A stretch of 64,000 nt of DNA from Lentzea cavernae. GTDB lineage: Bacteria > Actinomycetota > Actinomycetes > Mycobacteriales > Pseudonocardiaceae. Below, in pieces: positions 9,066 through 18,492 of the stretch. The DNA is taken from NCBI RefSeq assembly GCF_014653695.1, contig NZ_BNAR01000002.1, positions 62,001 to 126,000 on the forward strand, read 5' to 3'. Numbering within the stretch: the stretch's first letter is position 1; the number at the start of each line of letters is the position of its first letter. The notes below the pieces were generated by a model, which was not told the origin of the DNA, made no database searches, and saw only the letters and a program-made list of their open reading frames with translations. The position numbers and the translations under genes are program-made.

Positions 9066-11540
9066 TCAGCTGGTCGTGTTGCCACGTCGTGGGTCAGCGG
9101 CCCGGTTGGCCGCGGTCTGGTCTCCGCCAGGTCGCGTGTGGACCGTCCTGGGCTGGATTCGCTGGTTGTTGCGCGCGGCCGCTCGAAGAAGGCGGCTTCG
9201 TCCTGGCACCGCAGGAGGAAGTGGCTCGGTCACCACGGTGAAAGGCTCGGTCTCAGCGCCGTGCACGACAAGGCGCACCGCCGCGTGAAAGGCGTCGTAG
9301 TGCGACAGGTCGTGAGCGGAGATCCTCGGGGCGGTGTGCCGGGAGAGGTGGTGCGCGTCTTCGGGACTGACGTTGAAGAAGAACTTGTTGCGGGCGTTCG
9401 CCGAGATGCTTTCCTGCATCTCACGCGGGAGTTGCGAGTCGTTCTGGTGTGCCAGCACCAGTGACAGCCGGAGCGCTCTCGCTTCCGGGAGCATGTCGTC
9501 GACCGAGTACGGCAGGTTCAGGAAGTTGTGGAACTCGTCGAGGATCAGGCACGCGTCCTTTCGGTCGCGTTGGGGCGTTCGAGCGCGGGCGGTAACGACC
9601 TGCCACACGTTCGCCACCACGATCGAGCCGACGAGCCTTGCGGTCTCGTCGCCGAGCGAGCCCTTCGGGATGCGGACGAGGCAGATTCCCCCGTTGTCGA
9701 GCACTTCCTTCATGTCCACGGTGGACCGGCCGGCGGCGACGGTGTCGCGCACGAACCTGCGCAGCAGGAAAGCACGGAGTTTGTTCATCAGCGGGGCGAT
9801 GACCTGCGAACGGCTCGCGTCGCTGAGATCGTCGTACCAGGTCCAGAACCCACGCAGCACCGGATCGGTCACGCCGGCGGTGGTCCTGGCTCGGTAGGCG
9901 GGGTCGGCGAGCAGTTTCGGGACGTCGGCGAGCGTCGCGACACCGTCCGTCAGCCGGAGAGTGAGGCAGGCGGCGCGCATGACGTCGTCAGTGCGCGGTC
10001 CCCAGAACGCCGAGTACACGCGGCGGAAGACCGAGACGAGGTTGTCGACGGCGAGATCCGGGTCGCCTCCGTCGAGCGGGTTGAGGCAGGGCGGCCGTGT
10101 CCGCGAGTCCGCATCGAAGACGATCACCCTGTCCGTGGCCGAAGCCGGCAACCGTGACAGGAGATCGGTGACGAGGTCGCCCTTGGGATCGATCACGACC
10201 GCCGCACGGCCTGCTTCCGCGTCGGCGAGCACGAGTTGAGCCAGCAAGGTGGACTTGCCGGAGCCGGTGGCGCCGATGACGTGCATGTGGTGGCGGGCGT
10301 CGGCCACCCGGAGCCCTACCGGCCTGCTGTGTCCGCTGTCGGTGAGCCCGAGCGGTTTGATGTCCTGGCCGACCGCCGGGATCCCTGGTGGTGGAGCGAT
10401 CGCTCGGGCACCGGCCCGTTGAATGCCCGGCAGGGTGTCGTCGGTCGGCAGGTGCGCGATGGCCGCCAGTTCGGGAACAGACAGCAGGTCGCCACGACCG
10501 AGTCGGCGTTCGGCGAGGGCGCCGACCGGCCGACGAAGCCGCTTGCGGGTGAAGTGGTTGTGCTCGGTGTAGGTGGCGAACGTCGTCGCCAGCGCGTGGG
10601 CTCGTCCCCTGATCGCAGCTCTCGCGCGACGCACGTCCGCCTCCGGCGAATCGGCGTCGAGCAGCGTCGAGACTCCGTACCTCACGACGACCTCGAACTG
10701 GCCGCTGCTCTTCTTGTTCACGGATGCGCGGTGCTGGCTCGACATCTCGAGCCGGTATTCCGGGGCGACGTGGTTCGTCCGGCTGCCGGATCCTCGCCTC
10801 GGAGTCCTCAACGACGGCGTGAGCAGGTCGAGCAGGTGCCCGGCGAGGTTCGTGCTGCTGCGGCTCGCACGCCGTCCCCGGGCCAGACGACGCCCTGTGG
10901 CCGGGCGAGCCAAGACCTGCACACACGCGTGCTCGTTGTGCCCCAAGCCGACCGGGGCGCCGAGCAGTCCCCGAAGGGGGTCCGCGGCGAACTCGACGCG
11001 CAGGGGCAGAGCCTCTTCACGCGCGAGCCGCAACTCCCCTCCCGCAGCCAGCAGCCGCTCGCCGGATTCAGCAAGGGGAAGAGGTGGTGCGGCCACCGTC
11101 GTTTTCGTGTGGGCGCCCGGCCAGGCCGCCTCAACGGCGCGTTCCACGAGGCCTGGCGGGATCGCACCGGGCACCCACAACCGAATCCCGACTCCTGCCT
11201 GGGAGAACGTGAACTCGAAGGCAAGATGCGGCTGCCCGGTGAGGGAACGGTGCCAAGCCGGGCGGAGAAGCCCGACCAGGTGCGACCAGAGCGCCGCGCC
11301 GCCGGAAGCATTCGGCTGTGGTGGCACCAGAACGGTGACCATCCGCGCATCGGCGGTGAGGCGCGTGTGACAGCGGCGGCGCCAGGCTCGGCGAGCGGCC
11401 AATGCAACTCCGGCGCTGATCGCCACCGCAGGCGCGACTGCGGGTCCGGAGGTAACGACCCAGTCCTGAGCGGCCGAGATGAAGTCACCGATTCCCGACC
11501 CCGGGTCGATCAGGTAGTCGTCGATCCAGCTGTTCGTCAT
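9066..11540 (-). CDS. VirD4/TraD-like conjugative coupling ATPase
   Basis: 824 residues. An N-terminal membrane segment (about 33-52) is followed by a long linker and then the motor domain: Walker A GATGSGKST near residue 425 and Walker B CLILDEFHNF near residue 665. Such proteins hand DNA to the type IV secretion channel. ATG 11540 overlaps the VirB4 stop (TGATG). The same frame runs open for another 237 codons upstream, but that part lies over the VirB4 gene, has shadow composition and was excluded. Confidence 0.85.
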   Translation of the reverse strand: MTNSWIDDYLIDPGSGIGDFISAAQDWVVTSGPAVAPAVAISAGVALAARRAWRRRCHTRLTADARMVTVLVPPQPNASGGAALWSHLVGLLRPAWHRSLTGQPHLAFEFTFSQAGVGIRLWVPGAIPPGLVERAVEAAWPGAHTKTTVAAPPLPLAESGERLLAAGGELRLAREEALPLRVEFAADPLRGLLGAPVGLGHNEHACVQVLARPATGRRLARGRRASRSSTNLAGHLLDLLTPSLRTPRRGSGSRTNHVAPEYRLEMSSQHRASVNKKSSGQFEVVVRYGVSTLLDADSPEADVRRARAAIRGRAHALATTFATYTEHNHFTRKRLRRPVGALAERRLGRGDLLSVPELAAIAHLPTDDTLPGIQRAGARAIAPPPGIPAVGQDIKPLGLTDSGHSRPVGLRVADARHHMHVIGATGSGKSTLLAQLVLADAEAGRAAVVIDPKGDLVTDLLSRLPASATDRVIVFDADSRTRPPCLNPLDGGDPDLAVDNLVSVFRRVYSAFWGPRTDDVMRAACLTLRLTDGVATLADVPKLLADPAYRARTTAGVTDPVLRGFWTWYDDLSDASRSQVIAPLMNKLRAFLLRRFVRDTVAAGRSTVDMKEVLDNGGICLVRIPKGSLGDETARLVGSIVVANVWQVVTARARTPQRDRKDACLILDEFHNFLNLPYSVDDMLPEARALRLSLVLAHQNDSQLPREMQESISANARNKFFFNVSPEDAHHLSRHTAPRISAHDLSHYDAFHAAVRLVVHGAETEPFTVVTEPLPPAVPGRSRLLRAAARNNQRIQPRTVHTRPGGDQTAANRAADPRRGNTTS

Positions 11541-13330
11541 CACACCGCCTCGTTGTCGTCGATGTCGACGTACGCCGTCTCCGCGTCGCCGAGTTCGTCG
11601 GTGAGCTCCGCCGGGTTCGTGGTGATCAGCTCGTGCTCGACAGGAGACGCGATGCTCTGGAACGCGACGCGCTGCGTTCCGGTGGAGAGAAGTCCTTGAC
11701 CTTGATCGGCGGACAGCAGGAACTCCTGCTCGCCTTCCGAGAGGTGGAAGAGGCGGGCGAGCTTCTCGATCGCTTGCGGAGCCTGCCTCAGCAGGATCTG
11801 CGTCTCGGCGTTCGCCACCACGGCCTGACCGATCTCGTTCCCCAGGACGTCGAGCGCGTCCTGAGTGATCACGGTCAGGCCGGCGTTGTTCTTCCGTCCC
11901 ACCTTCGAGGTCTTGAAGAGGAAGGCCGCGCCCGCTGGCTCCTTGATCAGCCACCACGCCTCGTCCACGACGACGAGCCGTGGACGGCGGATCGCCGGGT
12001 TGGTGATGCGCCGCCACACCGCGTCCAGCGTGAGCACGGTGCCGACGCTCTTCAGCTCGTCCGGCAGATCGCGAAGGCTGAAGACGATCAGATGGCCATC
12101 CGGATGCGTGGTGGTCTGGCCGTCGAAGAGCTTGCTGAACGCGCCGTCGACGTAGGGCCCGAGCTGCGCGGCCAGATCCGTCGCCGCCTTGTCGCCGTAG
12201 CCGTCGAGAACGCCGCGCAGCGTGCGCAAGGTGGGAACCGGCCTCGACCACGTCCGCGAGTCCGTGGTGATGCCGACTGACTCGTATGCTGCGGCGATCG
12301 CCTGGTCGAGAACCGCTCGTTCGGCAGCGTCGAGTTCACGTCCTATGAGGACTGCGATCACGGTGTGGAGGAAAAGCGCGCGCCGCTGGAGCGCGTCGCG
12401 TGGTGCGGCTCGGCGGCCATCGGCACGGGTGTGGACAGGCAGGTCGAACGGGTTGAGGCGCACGTTGTCGGCGCCGAGCCGCACCTGCACGCCGCCGACC
12501 GCGGCAGCGAGCCGGACGTACTCGTCCTCGGGGTCGATCACCGCGACCTCGACACCGCGGTAGAGCGACCTCAGCAGTTCGAGCTTGACCAGGTAGGACT
12601 TCCCCGCCCCGGAACGGCCGAGGATCACGGAGTTGTGGTTGTGCATCCCAGCGCCGAAGCGGTCCCAGTGCACCAGGCCCTGCGAGCCGATGTTGTAGCC
12701 GTAGAGCACGCCCGACGGAGCAGCGACGCTCGTCGGGTCGGGCGCGGGGAGGTCCGGTGACGTGAACGGGAAGGCTGCGCTCAACGCGCTGGTGTCGAAG
12801 GTCCGGCGCATCCTGATCAGGTCCATGCCCAACGGCAGCGTGGAGACCCAGCCCTGCAGGCTTCGGTAGGTCGTGTGCTTGGCGTCGAGCAGCAGGCTCG
12901 CGCACAACGACCGGAGCGCGGCGACCTCGTCGGCCAGTTCGCGTTCGCTGCCGGCGTGAATGGTGAGGTAGAGGCCGACTCGGTAGAGCTTGCCCTCTCC
13001 TCGGGCCACGCGATCGGACAGGTCGTGCGCGTCGGCGGTCGCGATGTCAGCTTGTGGGTCGGGAAGCCGTCCGTGCTCGGCGTCGTGCCGGCGCCCGGAC
13101 TCCAGCCGGGCGAGTTGCTTCTTGAGCCGGGCAGCCGACGTCGCCGGATCGACTGGGTCGATGTGCAGCGAGACGTCCAACCGGCCGGGGTAGTTCAGCA
13201 ACGGGGAAAGCCAGCCCGGATAGACCTCACGAGGGAAGCCCGTGACGGCGAAGCTCGCCACCCGTTCGTCGCCGAGTTCCAGGTGCCTCGCACTCACCGA
13301 GATGGAGTCCGGAACAATCGCGTTGATCAT
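11540..13330 (-). CDS. VirB4/TraC-like conjugation ATPase
   Basis: 596 residues. Walker A GRSGAGKS at 238-245; Walker B RLVVVDEAWWL near residue 435; the C-terminal half carries typical VirB4 motor sequence (AGLTVITQDALDVLGN). It energises channel assembly and DNA transfer at the membrane. ATG 13330 overlaps the stop of the PrgI-like gene by 4 nt. A longer in-frame extension upstream was rejected because it overlies the PrgI gene. Confidence 0.85.
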   Translation of the reverse strand: MINAIVPDSISVSARHLELGDERVASFAVTGFPREVYPGWLSPLLNYPGRLDVSLHIDPVDPATSAARLKKQLARLESGRRHDAEHGRLPDPQADIATADAHDLSDRVARGEGKLYRVGLYLTIHAGSERELADEVAALRSLCASLLLDAKHTTYRSLQGWVSTLPLGMDLIRMRRTFDTSALSAAFPFTSPDLPAPDPTSVAAPSGVLYGYNIGSQGLVHWDRFGAGMHNHNSVILGRSGAGKSYLVKLELLRSLYRGVEVAVIDPEDEYVRLAAAVGGVQVRLGADNVRLNPFDLPVHTRADGRRAAPRDALQRRALFLHTVIAVLIGRELDAAERAVLDQAIAAAYESVGITTDSRTWSRPVPTLRTLRGVLDGYGDKAATDLAAQLGPYVDGAFSKLFDGQTTTHPDGHLIVFSLRDLPDELKSVGTVLTLDAVWRRITNPAIRRPRLVVVDEAWWLIKEPAGAAFLFKTSKVGRKNNAGLTVITQDALDVLGNEIGQAVVANAETQILLRQAPQAIEKLARLFHLSEGEQEFLLSADQGQGLLSTGTQRVAFQSIASPVEHELITTNPAELTDELGDAETAYVDIDDNEAV

Positions 13331-14355
13331 GGCGCCTGCTCCCAGTCGTAGTCGGACGCGGTGGTGATGACCTCGCTGGCGTTGGCGAGCCCGGTCGAGG
13401 GCGGCAGGAGGGTGTCGGGGTTGCACGCCGCCGCGAGCACCGAGGTCGCCTGCCCGGCGTCGAGCGGAGTGATCACGACGCCGGCACTCGTGAGGAGTTC
13501 GATCGCGTCGCTCAGCCGCCGGACCAACCGCGCTTCGGCGGCACGTCGCGTCCCCTCCCCCACCTGTCGTCCTCGGCGACGGCCGAGCATCGGCAGCGCG
13601 CCTCTGGTCTGCTGGGCGATTCCGAACGGCTCGCGCAGCACCAGCAGGACCTGGCGGCGCAGCAGCTCTGATCCGGCGCCCAGGTGTTCGAGGAAGTCCG
13701 CGTGCTCGCGAGCTGCCTGCTCGAGTGCGGGGTGCGGCAGTGCGCCGGCGGTGTCCCGCAGTTCGGCGATCTGGTCGGTGAGGTCGAGCCGATGCGCGCG
13801 AATCAGCACCTGCACGGACCCGGTGAGCGAGTGCAGGTACCTGCCGAAGCTCGCCACGACGGCCTGTTGTTCCATCGGGGTCCGGAGGGCGAAGTTGACG
13901 GTGCTGGCCACGGCGACGAGCGCCAGGCCGTCCGCGCCGAGGTCCACCACTCCGGTGGGCATGACGTCCTCCACCGGCAGTCGCAGCGGAGACGATGCGT
14001 GCCCTCGGTCGGCACCAGGCTCCACGTTGGCGGTGATCCAGTCCGGTGCCGCCATTCCGTCCCCTTCTGTCGCGACGTGCCTTCGCGGTGTCAGGCGCTG
14101 GCGCAGTGCGGCCCAGAGCAGGCGGTCCAACGAGACTCCGTCGCGCTGTCCGAGGGCGAGCACGATCGAACACGTCGCGACCGGCAGCGCCAGAACCAGG
14201 AAGGCCGGCAACGGAACGAACCGCTGGGTGAGCGCCCACACGACGTAGAGGGTCAAACCGGTCGTCGTGACGATGGTGAGCTGACGTCCGGTCAGGCCGA
14301 ACAGGACGCGGTCGGGCCGGTCGACGTCAGCCGGGATCCGCACGGGTCGTGTCAC
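13327..14355 (-). CDS. PrgI/VirB3-like membrane protein of the conjugation channel
   Basis: 342 residues, GTG start at 14355 with GGGAGG upstream and a 4-nt overlap with the preceding gene. The beginning (VRIPADVDRPDRVLFGLTGRQL) and the two hydrophobic segments at about 25-70 are typical of PrgI-family proteins, which pair with VirB4 ATPases. The long soluble C-terminal part resembles the N-terminal region of VirB4-type proteins (SLTGSVQVLIRAHRLDL), as if VirB3 and the front of VirB4 were carried here on one chain. Confidence 0.75.
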   Translation of the reverse strand: MTRPVRIPADVDRPDRVLFGLTGRQLTIVTTTGLTLYVVWALTQRFVPLPAFLVLALPVATCSIVLALGQRDGVSLDRLLWAALRQRLTPRRHVATEGDGMAAPDWITANVEPGADRGHASSPLRLPVEDVMPTGVVDLGADGLALVAVASTVNFALRTPMEQQAVVASFGRYLHSLTGSVQVLIRAHRLDLTDQIAELRDTAGALPHPALEQAAREHADFLEHLGAGSELLRRQVLLVLREPFGIAQQTRGALPMLGRRRGRQVGEGTRRAAEARLVRRLSDAIELLTSAGVVITPLDAGQATSVLAAACNPDTLLPPSTGLANASEVITTASDYDWEQAP

Positions 14356-14990
14356 GACGCACCTCCCTTGGTCGGCCCGGTGGCACGTGCAGGCAGGTCA
14401 AGCGGAAGCTTCAGCTGACGCGAGCGTGCCCTGCGTGGAGATGGCGACGGCTTCGGCGCCGCCGGAGGTTCGACTCGGGTCAAACCTTCCAGCGGCAACG
14501 CGTACTGACCATCACGTTGTGGCCGAGCCCCGGCGAACGGATCGAACGGGAGTTCCGGTTGGTACACGCGCCCAGCGGTCCGCCGAGGTTGCTTGGGCAC
14601 AGGAAGTGCCGCCGGCCTCGGGACACGCGTGACATCAAGCGGAAGCACGTGCTGATCGCTCCGTTGTGGACGAACTCCTCGGTATGGATCGAACGGGATC
14701 TCGAGCTGCTTGCCCTGATCACGTCGAGGCGCGGGTACCGGCTTCGGCGTCACCGGATCGCTCGACGCCTCACGAGGAACATCGATCGGAAGGCGGTACT
14801 GGCCACTGTGGGTCAGCACAGGCCGATCCGAAGGCCATCCTTTGTCCAACGGAAGTGCGAGTTGTCGGCCCTGAGGTTTCCGCGCGCCTGCTGTCTGAGG
14901 AGACGACGGCACAAGCGTGGGCTTGGGTCGTCGTCTCAAGCCCGGCAACGGCAACATGTACTGACCGGACGCTGTCGCCTTGACGTTCGA
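14352..14990 (-). repeat. Eight alternating LPL-type motifs encoded in the TrbL-like tail
   Basis: In order on the minus strand the motifs are GQYMLPLPG, RQLALPLDK, GQYRLPIDV, KQLEIPFDP, DQHVLPLDV, YQPELPFDP, GQYALPLEG and RQLKLPLDL. They are separated by 20-25 basic, proline-rich residues. The two forms alternate regularly, which suggests four copies of a two-part unit. DNA identity between copies is low, so selection is at the protein level. Confidence 0.7.
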
Positions 14991-16145
14991 GTACGGGTCT
15001 GGCGGTCCCGCAGGTGCACGGCTCGCGCGAGCCCCGGCGCCCGACGCGGACCCCGACGAGCCGCCACGGATCAGGCCGAAGGTCTTGTAGGCGATGAAGC
15101 CGCGGACCAACGAACCGAGGAAGCTGCGGCCCCCGCCGAGCTGGACGTGCTGCATGACCCAACTCGGGATCTTGACCAGGATCCAGACCAGTGCGCCGGT
15201 GACGATGAGGTTCAGCGTGCTGTCCTGACCGGGACCGAGGATGGTGAAGCCCCCGTCGGAAAGCAGAACGCGCAAACCGACGATGAGGACCAGCGACTGG
15301 CCGACCTGGATTGCGAGCACGCCGCCGAACGCACGCCACCACCAGCGCGCGATCCCGTCGGTCTGTGGCAGGCCGTGCAATACAAGACAGAGAGGTGCAC
15401 CGGCGAGAAGCAACGCGGTCACCGCGACCCTCACCGCGTAGGTCCCGAGCAGCGCCACGAGCAGGACGATGATGCCGAGGCTGACGAGCAGGTTGAAGAT
15501 GCTGCCGCCGGTCGCCGCGCTCGTCACGGTGTTCGCCAACATCCCGGCGAGTTGCTGACCGGCTGCGGCCGGGTCGACTCCGCCGGCGACGAGTGCGTAC
15601 GACAACGCGTTGGCGAACTCGACAGCTCGTCCCGCGAGAAGCAGCGACAGGTTCGCGGCGAGGAAGCCGACGACGATGCGCGGCGCGATCTCGCGGACCG
15701 TCGTGCGGGTCTGCAGGGTCTCGTACGTCATGAGCACCAACCCGGCCACCGTGATGAGCAGGGCGTAGCCCGCGACGGCGATGCCGCGGGACGACTCCCA
15801 CAACTCGGCGATGCGCGGGACCTGGTCCAGCCGAGGTGTGGCGAGCAGCGTCTCGCCGACCGTCTGCAGCAGCGGGTTGAGCGCGCCCACCACCAGCGTC
15901 GAGAAGAAGCTCGTGATGCCTTCCGATACGCACGCGCCGACATCGGTGATCCCGCACTCGTCAGGCTTAGGAGCGGGTGGTGTCGACGGACGTGGCGCGG
16001 AGGTCGTCGGCGGACTCGTTGTCGTCGTGGTCGGACTGGGCGGTTGCGGTTCCGCGGCCGCCGGGGTCATTCCGAGGCTGAGCACCGCGGCCAGCGCGCC
16101 GAACACCGCCCAGGCCATCCGCCGCTTGGTTGTGGCGGCGTTCAT
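14352..16145 (-). CDS. TrbL/VirB6-like polytopic channel protein with a repetitive tail
   Basis: 597 residues. A signal peptide (cleavage near TPAAAEP) is followed by a Pro/Thr linker and about six to eight membrane segments between residues 70 and 350, as in TrbL/VirB6 channel proteins. The remaining ~210 residues are a hydrophilic, Pro/Arg-rich tail with eight copies of a short motif, alternating between GQYxLPL and RQLxLPLD forms. That tail is unusual (see the separate repeat entry). ATG at 16145 overlaps the pilin gene stop (TGATG). Confidence 0.8.
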   Translation of the reverse strand: MNAATTKRRMAWAVFGALAAVLSLGMTPAAAEPQPPSPTTTTTSPPTTSAPRPSTPPAPKPDECGITDVGACVSEGITSFFSTLVVGALNPLLQTVGETLLATPRLDQVPRIAELWESSRGIAVAGYALLITVAGLVLMTYETLQTRTTVREIAPRIVVGFLAANLSLLLAGRAVEFANALSYALVAGGVDPAAAGQQLAGMLANTVTSAATGGSIFNLLVSLGIIVLLVALLGTYAVRVAVTALLLAGAPLCLVLHGLPQTDGIARWWWRAFGGVLAIQVGQSLVLIVGLRVLLSDGGFTILGPGQDSTLNLIVTGALVWILVKIPSWVMQHVQLGGGRSFLGSLVRGFIAYKTFGLIRGGSSGSASGAGARASRAPAGPPDPYSNVKATASGQYMLPLPGLRRRPKPTLVPSSPQTAGARKPQGRQLALPLDKGWPSDRPVLTHSGQYRLPIDVPREASSDPVTPKPVPAPRRDQGKQLEIPFDPYRGVRPQRSDQHVLPLDVTRVPRPAALPVPKQPRRTAGRVYQPELPFDPFAGARPQRDGQYALPLEGLTRVEPPAAPKPSPSPRRARSRQLKLPLDLPARATGPTKGGAS

Positions 16146-16504
16146 CACCGGTCTCCGACCAAGGTCTTCAGGATCGCGACGAGCAACGGCGCGAGCATGG
16201 CGATGGCGAACCCGACACCGCCTGCCTTGAACGACGCTTTCGCCTTGTCGACCTCGCCGGGTTCCGACCCGTTGACGAGGAGCCGCAGTCCGCCGATCGA
16301 GAAGCACACGGTGGCGATGGCGGCGGCGATGCCGATGATCCAGTTGCGGATGTTGTTGAGTACTTCGTCCAAGGTGGACGCGAGCGCGACCACGTGTACT
16401 GGTTGCGCGGACGCGGTTGACGTGGCGAGCAGCAGCACGATGACGGCCAACTCGGTGAGGAGCAGAACTCGGCTGCTGTTGCGGAACGAACGAATCAGGC
16501 GCAT
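16145..16504 (-). CDS. VirB2-like pilin subunit
   Basis: 119 residues, ATG at 16504 after GGAGGTG. A basic start and hydrophobic signal segment end at STASAQP, followed by two membrane helices (WIIGIAAAIATVCFSIGGL and GVGFAIAMLAPLLVAIL) joined by a short basic loop (GEVDKAKASFK). This is the classic TrbC/VirB2 layout. It lies between the sigma-like protein, whose end it overlaps by 10 bp, and the TrbL-like channel. Confidence 0.75.
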   Translation of the reverse strand: MRLIRSFRNSSRVLLLTELAVIVLLLATSTASAQPVHVVALASTLDEVLNNIRNWIIGIAAAIATVCFSIGGLRLLVNGSEPGEVDKAKASFKAGGVGFAIAMLAPLLVAILKTLVGDR

Positions 16505-17361
16505 CGCGGCACCTCCGGAGTCGAGCTCGACGGCGCCGCGGGCACGTCGGGCGAACTGGTGTGCGCGGAGGCAATCGGTCGCCTCTCGCACCCCTGAACT
16601 CCAGATCCGGACGTGTTCGGGGACACCGCGCCGGTGTCGCCGCGCAGGTACAGGGCGAGGCGGCGTTCAGCGCGTTGGCGGGCCTTCTTCGTGGCCTCGT
16701 AGCTCGCGCCGCGCTGTTCGGCGACCACGGCCAGCGGTACTTTTTCCAGCCTGGTCAACCCGATGAGCGCGGCTTCAGTCGACGAGATCGCACCGTCCTC
16801 GACGGCACGGGCGAGGACGAAATCCGGATGGCCACACGGCACAACTGGAGATGCCGAAGCGATCGCACTGACAGACGGAGTCGGTGTGTCGAGTGCTTCG
16901 CGAAGAGCCGCGTGCCCAGAACGGTAGGCGGCCCAACGCAACCGCACCATCACGCGCGGACGATCGAGGTCGACCGTGGTGAGTTCGGCGAGGAACCCGG
17001 TGAGGACCGCGCTGTGGACGTCACGCGGATCGTCGGCGAACCGCGCAGTCAGCTTCGATGCGACGTTGAGGAGCGCCGGCAAGGCGATCCCGGTGCACGC
17101 GACCGTCCACGTGGAACCCTCGGTCCTGGCGAGCTGGACGAGGTGAGTCCACACGGCGTCGCGGACGCTCTGCGGACATGTACGGCGCAACAAGAGGTCG
17201 CGGACCTCGTCCAGCCGCAGCCACCGATCGGGCAGGCCGGCGAACAGGCGTCCGTCGACGGATACCGGATGAGGACCGGTGACGAGCCACGCGAAAGCGG
17301 AACGCAGGACGTCGAGCGGCATCGAGTCGGCAGTGATACCTGGGCAGGTTGTGGAAAGCAT
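16495..17361 (-). CDS. Sigma-like helix-turn-helix protein heading the conjugation operon
   Basis: 288 residues. ATG at 17361 was chosen because AGGAG lies 6 nt upstream; the frame continues to 17460 without a better site. The C-terminal third contains a sigma-70 region-4-like segment (TEAALIGLTRLEKVPLAVVAEQRGASYEATKKARQRAERRL). The rest matches no clear family. As the first gene of the operon it may control conjugation genes. This is an inference. Confidence 0.6.
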   Translation of the reverse strand: MLSTTCPGITADSMPLDVLRSAFAWLVTGPHPVSVDGRLFAGLPDRWLRLDEVRDLLLRRTCPQSVRDAVWTHLVQLARTEGSTWTVACTGIALPALLNVASKLTARFADDPRDVHSAVLTGFLAELTTVDLDRPRVMVRLRWAAYRSGHAALREALDTPTPSVSAIASASPVVPCGHPDFVLARAVEDGAISSTEAALIGLTRLEKVPLAVVAEQRGASYEATKKARQRAERRLALYLRGDTGAVSPNTSGSGVQGCERRPIASAHTSSPDVPAAPSSSTPEVPRCA

Positions 17362-17664
17362 CGGAACTCCTGACGAAGCGGAAATCCAGCTCCACCAGGG
17401 CGCCATGCCGACCATGACCAAACTCTGACCAGGCAATGACACAGCTCTTACCAAGCACATTCATGCGAGCCGCAGCAGCTGCGAATGGGCGGCACGCAGT
17501 TCGAAGGCCTCGCCTTCGCTACCAGCGGTTCTGCGTGGCGGTACCTGTTCGGTACTCGATCGGTCACCGCTGCCCGAACCGTCAGGAGACGCCCGGAAAT
17601 TCGCGCGTCCCGAACAGGATCCGCATTCGGAGTTCAGGGGTGTCAATCACCACCTGGAGGATCC
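17362..17664. promoter_or_regulatory. Divergent promoter region
   Basis: About 300 bp separate the first gene of the minus-strand conjugation operon from the plus-strand methyltransferase set, so promoters in both directions should lie here. No clear -35/-10 pair or operator repeat could be picked out. An upstream extension of the plus-strand frame from 17485 exists, but it has shadow-like composition and no ribosome-binding site. Confidence 0.4.
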
Positions 17665-18492
17665 GTGACGCGAACCCGTGATTCCGAAGGCGCCGACGGA
17701 ACGACTCGGCGTCCTGGAGTTCGACCGCCTTCCGCCCCCGGCAATCGACGGCCGTACCCGACCGCACCCAACGTCAGCAGGGTCAGCCCGGCCCGGCCGG
17801 CGAGGCGCTCGCCCTCGCCAACGACAAGTCCGACACCGGCGACCGTGTGGGCTTGCGGACCCGCACCGATCCCGCTCGACGAAGCCTGGCCGGTCCGCCT
17901 CGTCCAGCAGGTGGTCCGCGCGTTCAGCCGTCCTCGCGAACGAGTCGTCGCCCTGCCGTGGCCGACCAGCTCCAGCTCCGCCGCGTCAGCGCGCGAAGTC
18001 GTGAACAACCTCGGTCGTCACGCGAGCACGGAGTCCGATGTGGAATCAGAATCGGCTGCGACCGCGGACCTGGTCATCACCAGCGCGCCTCCTCAACAGA
18101 TCACCGCCGCCGTCGCCGACCAAGTCGTGCTGACGGCTGCACGCCTTCTTCGAGTCGGCGGCATCTTCGTCGCATTGACTCACAGCACCTCGTCCAGCGG
18201 TGAGCTCACCGATCGCAGCGGTCAGCTCGTCACCAGCGCCCAGTACGCGGATCTGCTCTACCTCCAGCACATCGTCGCGGTACACGTTCCGATTCGCGGC
18301 GGCACGTTCCAGGTGGACGTGGGCGACCACGGCGCGGAGGAACTCCGTCGAGCTCGACATCGATCCGCGGTGCGCGGCCTTCCCGCGCCGCATCACCGCA
18401 TTCACTCGGACGTGCTGGTGTTCGCCCAACCGCACAACCACGTCGCCCATGCCCAAGCGCACGCGGTTCTCGAAGCGGGGGTCATCCGATGA
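17665..18492 (+). CDS. Methyltransferase-like protein lacking the catalytic motif
   Basis: 275 residues from GTG 17665, with GGAGG 4-5 nt upstream. The first 70 residues are Pro/Arg-rich and probably disordered. The second half parallels the DNA methylase encoded immediately downstream: DLVITSAPPQ against LVMTSPPYG, LLRVGGIFVALT against FMRPGGHIAIT, HSDVLVFAQP against HEDVLVFRTP. The catalytic (S/D)PPY is replaced by SAPPQ and no SAM-binding glycine loop is visible, so it is probably inactive and may act as a partner subunit. It overlaps the next gene by 4 nt. Confidence 0.55.
   Translation: MTRTRDSEGADGTTRRPGVRPPSAPGNRRPYPTAPNVSRVSPARPARRSPSPTTSPTPATVWACGPAPIPLDEAWPVRLVQQVVRAFSRPRERVVALPWPTSSSSAASAREVVNNLGRHASTESDVESESAATADLVITSAPPQQITAAVADQVVLTAARLLRVGGIFVALTHSTSSSGELTDRSGQLVTSAQYADLLYLQHIVAVHVPIRGGTFQVDVGDHGAEELRRARHRSAVRGLPAPHHRIHSDVLVFAQPHNHVAHAQAHAVLEAGVIR

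Noticed and set aside
11541..12251. N-terminal extension of the VirD4-like frame
   Set aside because: It lies wholly over the VirB4-like gene, has Arg-rich shadow composition, and the coupled ATG at 11540 fits the known start of the family.
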